This document shows positions 61,401 through 64,000 of a DNA stretch of 64,000 nucleotides, in pieces. The translations under genes and the position numbers were made by a program. Below the pieces are notes generated by a model that was not told where the DNA came from, did no database searches, and saw nothing but the letters and a program-made list of their open reading frames with translations. Origin of the DNA: Steromphala cineraria (Eukaryota > Mollusca > Gastropoda > Trochida > Trochidae); contig OU744737.1 in the NCBI GenBank assembly GCA_916613615.1, positions 3,492,001-3,556,000 on the forward strand, in the 5' to 3' direction. Within the stretch, counting starts at the first letter, position 1. Every line of letters starts with the position of its first letter.

Positions 61401-64000
61401 ATCCATGTCTCGAAACTCTTCAAACGGAAAAACTTTCCTCCTAATACTGCAATGCCAAGGATTGACTTTGTTAAGTGGGCGTGTCTCAGACGTCTTTAAT
61501 TTTGAGTTGATTCTTAGCAAAAGACAGATATCACATGTTCAGTCACTAATTTCTTACAGTTTAGATGTAAAATATATTGGTTAGTTACAACATCAATGTC
61601 AAGCAACTCTTGAATGTGAAAAAAACCTCCTCCTAATACTGCAATACCAAGGATTGAGTATTTCATGAGGGCATGTCACAGACGCCTTTAATTTTGAGTT
61701 GATTCTTAGCAAAAGACAGAAATCACATGTTCAGTCACTCATTTCTGACACTTCAAGTGTACAACATGCTGGTTGGATACAATATCCATGTCTCGAAACT
61801 CTTAAAACGGAAAAACTTTCCTCCTAATACTGCAATGCCAAGGATTGACTATTTTAAGTGGGCGTGTCTCAGACGTCTTTAATTTTGAGTTGATTCTTAG
61901 CAAAAGACAGATATCACATGTTCAGTTACTCATTTCTTACAGTTTAGATGTAAAATATATTTGATAGTTACAACATCAATGTCAAGCAACTCTTCAATGT
62001 GAAAAAACATCCTCCTAATACTGCAATACCAAGGATTGAGTATTTCATGAGGGCATGTCTCAGATGTCTTAAATTTTAAGTTGATTCTTAGCAAAAGACA
62101 GATATCACATGTTCAGTCACTCATTTCTAACACTTTAGATGTACAATATGCTGGTTGGATACAATGTCCATGTCTAGAATCTCTTAAAACGAAAAAACTT
62201 TCCTCCTAATACTGCAATGCCAAGGATTGACTATTTTATGTGGGCGTGTCTCAGATGTCTTTACTTTTCGTTTGATTCCCAGTAAAAGACAGATATCACA
62301 TGATCAGTCACTCATTTCTAACACTTTAGATGTAAAATATGCTGGTTGGATACAATATCCATGTCTAGAAACTCTTAAAACGGAAAAACTTTCCTCCTAA
62401 TACTGCAATGCCAAGGATTGACTATTTTAAGTGGGCGTGTCTCAGACGTCTTTAATTTTCGTTTGATTCTTAGCAAAAGATAGATATCACATTTTCTGTC
62501 ACTCATTTCTAACACTTTAGATGTAAAATATGCTGGTTGGATACAATATCCATGTCTAGAAACTCTCCAAACGGAAAAACTTTCCTCCTAATACTGCAAT
62601 GCCAAGGATTGACTTTGTTAGGTGGGCGTGTCTCAGACGTCTTTAATTTTGAGTTGATTCTTAGCAAAAGACAGATATCACATGTTCAGTCACTAATTTC
62701 TTACAGTTTAGATGTAAAATATATTGGTTAGTTACAACATCAATGTCAAGCAACTCTTGAATGTGAAAAAAACCTCCTCCTAATACTGCAATACCAAGGA
62801 TTGAGTATTTGATGAGGGCATGTCACAGACGCCTTTAATTTTGAGTTGATTCTTAGCAAAAGACAGAAATCACATGTTCAGTCACTCATTTCTGACACTT
62901 CAAGTGTACAACATGCTGGTTGGATACAATATCCATGTCTCGAAACTCTTAAAACGGAAAAACTTTCCTCCTAATACTGCAATGCCAAGGATTGACTATT
63001 TTAAGTGGGCGTGTCTCAGACGTCTTTAATTTTGAGTTGATTCTTAGCAAAAGACAGATATCACATGTTCAGTTACTCATTTCTTACAATTTAGATGTAA
63101 AATATATTTGATAGTTACAACATCAATGTCAAGCAACTCTTGAATGTGAAAAAACATCCTCCTAATACTGCAATACCAAGGATTGAGTATTTCATGAGGG
63201 CATGTCTCAGATGTCTTAAATTTTAAGTTGATTCTTAGCAAAAGACAGAAATCACATGTTCAGTCACTCTTTTCTGACACCTTAAGTGTACAATATGCTG
63301 ATTAGATACAATAGCCATGTCTCGAAACTCTTAAATCTGAAAAAAATTCCTCCCAATACTGCAATGCCAAGGATTGACTATTTTAAGTGGGCGTGTCTCA
63401 GACGTCTTTACCTTTCGTTTAAGTCTAAGCAAAAGACAGATATCACATGTTCTGTCACTCATTTCTAACACTTTAGATGTAAAATATGCTGGTTGGATAC
63501 AATGTCCATGTCTAGAATCTCTTAAAACGGAAAAACTTTCCTCGTAATACTGCAATGCCAAAGATTGACTATTTTAAGTGTGCGTCTCTCAGACGTCTTT
63601 AACTTTCATTTGATTCTTAGCAAATGTCTCGAAACTCTTCAAACGGAAAAACTTTCCTCCTAATACTGCAATGCCAAGGACTGACTTTGTTTAGTGGGCA
63701 TGTCTCAGACGTCTTTAATTTTGAGTTGATTCTTAGCAAAAGACAGATATCACATGTTCAGTCACTAATTTCTTACAGTTTAGATGTAAAATATATTGGT
63801 TAGTTACAACATCAATGTCAAGCAACTCTTGAATGTGAAAAAACATCCTCCTAATACTGCAATGCCAAGGATTGACTATTTTAAGTGGGCGTGTCTCAGA
63901 CGTCTTTAATTTTCGTTTGATTCTTAGCAAAAGACAGATATCACATGTTCAGTCACTCATTTCTAACATTTTAGATGTAAAATATGCTGGTTGGATACAA
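55500..64000 (+). repeat. Satellite B distal block with interleaved duplications
   Basis: A cassette beginning near 55,600 with GACACCTTAAGTGTACAATA recurs near 56,480, 59,690 and 63,250. The first and third copies share about 0.8 kb at an offset of 4,093, and the second and fourth share a stretch at an offset of 6,769. A 1,147-bp step (61,390 to 62,537) repeats the 6-monomer period seen near 46 kb. The block is open at the window edge. Confidence 0.75.

Larger units (their letters stand above)
45280..63640 (+). repeat. Nine copies of a 117-bp deletion monomer of satellite B
   Basis: In these units TTGATTCTTA(G/T)CAAA joins directly to TGTCTCGAAACTC, removing about 74 bases from AGACAGATATC through ATATCC. 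Junctions lie near 45,302, 48,669, 53,563, 56,165, 56,854, 58,309, 58,805, 60,258 and 63,624. All nine share the nearby change TTTCATTTG (usually TTTCGTTTG), so they descend from one deletion event. None occurs before 45 kb. Confidence 0.85.
18113..64000 (+). repeat. Satellite B: about 240 tandem monomers of 191 bp, open at the right edge
   Basis: AAGGATTGAC recurs at 18,318, 18,509 and 18,700, a period of 191. A typical monomer contains AAGTGGGCGTGTCTCAGACG, CTTAGCAAAAGACAGATATC, TTCAGTCACTCATTTC, GCTGGTTGGATACAATATCC and CTTTCCTCCTAATACTGC. Two broad classes alternate: one with GGTTGGATACAATATCCATG and one with GGTTAGTTACAACATCAATG plus GAGTATTTCATGAGGGCATG. All short frames of 60-81 codons inside (such as those reading MDTISMSRNS) repeat with the monomers and shift frame at every unit; they are not genes. 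The array continues past 64,000. Confidence 0.95.

Noticed and set aside
18633..63930. Dozens of open frames of 60-81 codons on both strands in satellite B, many giving the same peptide
   Set aside because: They recur only because the monomer recurs. A 191-bp period shifts the frame at each unit, both strands give such frames, and no known domain or start context supports them.
10580..64000. CRISPR-like array
   Set aside because: Repeats are contiguous units of 146 and 191 bp without unique spacers of constant length, and the context is animal-type repetitive DNA.
18113..64000. Box B-like word GGTTGGATACA in satellite B as a Pol III promoter
   Set aside because: It misses key B-box positions and there is no box A at a suitable distance upstream, so a tRNA-derived origin is not supported.

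Overview
The window looks like non-coding DNA from an animal nuclear genome. It is AT-rich, has no operon-like gene packing, carries decayed eukaryotic transposons with intron-like breaks, and about 53 kb of its 64 kb is satellite DNA. The mix of a piggyBac relative, a tRNA-headed SINE with an ATT-type tail, a TA-flanked MITE and a non-LTR reverse transcriptase remnant fits a marine invertebrate, perhaps a mollusc. That assignment is inference. No intact protein-coding gene was found.

Layout. (1) 1-10,518 is ordinary AT-rich intergenic DNA with old mobile elements: a broken piggyBac-type transposase on the minus strand (458-2,488), a 334-bp MITE with TA flanks (4,990-5,323), a SINE-like unit with A and B boxes (about 5,675-5,978), a pair of inverted 27-bp repeats 2.8 kb apart (6,081 and 8,867), a non-LTR retrotransposon fragment (8,905 to about 9,500), and the right end of a second MITE copy (10,371-10,505). 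(2) 10,519-18,112 is satellite A: about 50 tandem monomers of 146 bp, with diverged margins and a homogenised core in which three monomer types form a 438-bp higher-order repeat. (3) 18,113-64,000 is satellite B: about 240 tandem monomers of 191 bp, unrelated in sequence to A. It starts exactly where A stops and runs off the right edge of the window.

Satellite B is a mosaic of nested higher-order repeats. I could trace a 952-bp (5-mer) tandem, a 1.53-kb (8-mer) tandem, a nearly identical 5.92-kb (31-mer) tandem duplication, a 2.10-kb (11-mer) series, a 1.15-kb (6-mer) tandem and a 4.89-kb-offset duplication. A 117-bp deletion monomer occurs nine times, only beyond 45 kb, and tags the amplification history of the distal part. 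Short open frames inside both satellites recur because the monomers recur. Their frames shift at each monomer and they are not genes.

The most useful points for follow-up are the abutting A/B satellite junction, the nested amplification structure of B, the nuclear-receptor-type half-sites and splice-acceptor-like tract in each A monomer, and monomer lengths that match nucleosome dimensions. A centromeric or pericentromeric role is possible but not shown by sequence alone.
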